From: an uncultured Ectothiorhodospiraceae bacterium | GTDB taxonomy: Bacteria > Pseudomonadota > Gammaproteobacteria > UBA6429 > Thiohalophilaceae | DNA length: 64,000 nt | NCBI GenBank assembly: GCA_947260005.1 | Contig: CAMYOL010000064.1 | Coordinates: 1 to 64,000 of the forward strand | Direction: 5' to 3' | Shown: positions 63,761 to 64,000 of the stretch, piece after piece | Position numbering within the stretch: position 1 is the first letter of the stretch | Layout of the letters: the number at the start of each line of letters is the position of its first letter | Made by a program: the position numbers and the translations under genes | Notes under the pieces: generated by a model | Databases searched by the model: none | What the model saw: the letters and a program-made list of their open reading frames with translations, nothing else | Told to the model about the DNA's origin: nothing

Positions 63761-64000
63761 ATGCCGAAGCGATTCAGCAAAGAATTTGTAATCATAAGCG
63801 TCCTCATGTTTGTCGTCATTGCCAGCGGGCTCGATCTTTATACCGACCTGGCGCACGGTGCGACTGATTCACATATTCTAAAAGAAACATTTATCCTCTT
63901 ATTATCCGCTGCGCTTATTATCTGGATACTTTACGAGCAGAATTTACAATCTGTCGAGATAGAGAAACTAAAACAAGAACTTGAGCAACATGATATGAAT
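63761..64000 (+). CDS. Two-helix membrane protein, probable regulator (3' end outside window)
   Basis: An open frame of 80 codons from ATG 63761 runs off the right edge. AAAGGG lies ~10 bases upstream. It shows two hydrophobic helices (~9-26 and 46-63) with 'SGLDLYTDLAHGATDSH' between them, then a charged helical stretch 'IEKLKQELEQ'. This N-terminal layout is known from membrane-bound helix-turn-helix regulators; the DNA-binding part would lie beyond the window. Confidence 0.6.
   Translation, partial: MPKRFSKEFVIISVLMFVVIASGLDLYTDLAHGATDSHILKETFILLLSAALIIWILYEQNLQSVEIEKLKQELEQHDMN

Noticed and set aside
1-64000. CRISPR arrays, insertion sequences, prophage or tRNA genes
   Set aside because: No regularly spaced repeats, transposase or phage proteins, cloverleaf or T-loop signatures were seen on either strand.

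Overview
The window reads as chromosomal DNA of an AT-rich gammaproteobacterium. The best matches by eye are to E. coli-type SelD, YhfA, FbaB, TatD and PbpG. A sulfur-oxidising or sulfur-exposed lineage is suggested by a flavocytochrome c (sulfide dehydrogenase) remnant, a DsrE-like protein, a two-rhodanese sulfurtransferase, a putative thiol dioxygenase and several periplasmic c-type cytochromes. Genus cannot be fixed from the sequence. No rRNA, tRNA, CRISPR array, transposase, integrase or replication origin was recognised. Genes are mostly single or in two-gene units on both strands.

Region by region. 0-11 kb: a cyclic-nucleotide-binding protein (cut by the window edge), an OmpA-type lipoprotein, the selD-selU tRNA selenation pair, Hsp20, a 37-aa membrane protein with its own terminator, a methyltransferase-like membrane protein, PbpG, several small membrane proteins, a Tat-signal miniprotein, YhfA and TrmO. 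11-27 kb: a PAS-GGDEF-EAL protein with a solute-binding partner, a peptidoglycan amidase, a DsrE-like protein, an AraC regulator, a phosphoesterase, TatD, a TonB-like protein, a GGDEF pseudogene, an fccA/fccB deletion chimera and a PAS-GGDEF protein. 27-39 kb: a DUF1631 protein, class I aldolase, a methyltransferase, an alpha/beta hydrolase, cytochromes, a small Cys protein, a decayed PglZ-like fragment and a YiiX-like lipoprotein. 39-53 kb: a DsbA-family protein, a TerB-like protein, a REC-adenylate cyclase, a hydrolase + CHASE4-GGDEF-EAL pair, a sulfurtransferase with a divergent LysR gene, and a P2-type ATPase. 53-64 kb: a c-di-GMP-I riboswitch ahead of an ADO/PCO-type thiol dioxygenase and a Sel1-repeat protein, a hybrid histidine kinase with a solute-binding partner, a second solute-binding protein, FHA, HPP, GFA and DUF2235 proteins, cytochrome b561 and the start of a membrane protein.

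Two themes tie the window together. The first is nucleotide second messengers. Three intact GGDEF proteins (two also with EAL), one GGDEF pseudogene and a c-di-GMP riboswitch sit within 42 kb, and a response-regulator adenylate cyclase and a cyclic-nucleotide-binding protein suggest parallel cAMP signalling. Two signalling proteins are each paired with a related periplasmic solute-binding protein, which looks like a repeated ligand-sensing module. The second is gene decay: an in-frame fccA/fccB deletion product, a frameshifted GGDEF domain, a frameshifted PglZ-like segment and a heme-motif scrap indicate recent loss of sulfide oxidation and possibly of a defence locus.

The most novel-looking item is the riboswitch-controlled thiol dioxygenase operon at 53.2-54.5 kb. 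Several translation starts were moved to ATG codons with good Shine-Dalgarno sequences; these are noted per entry.
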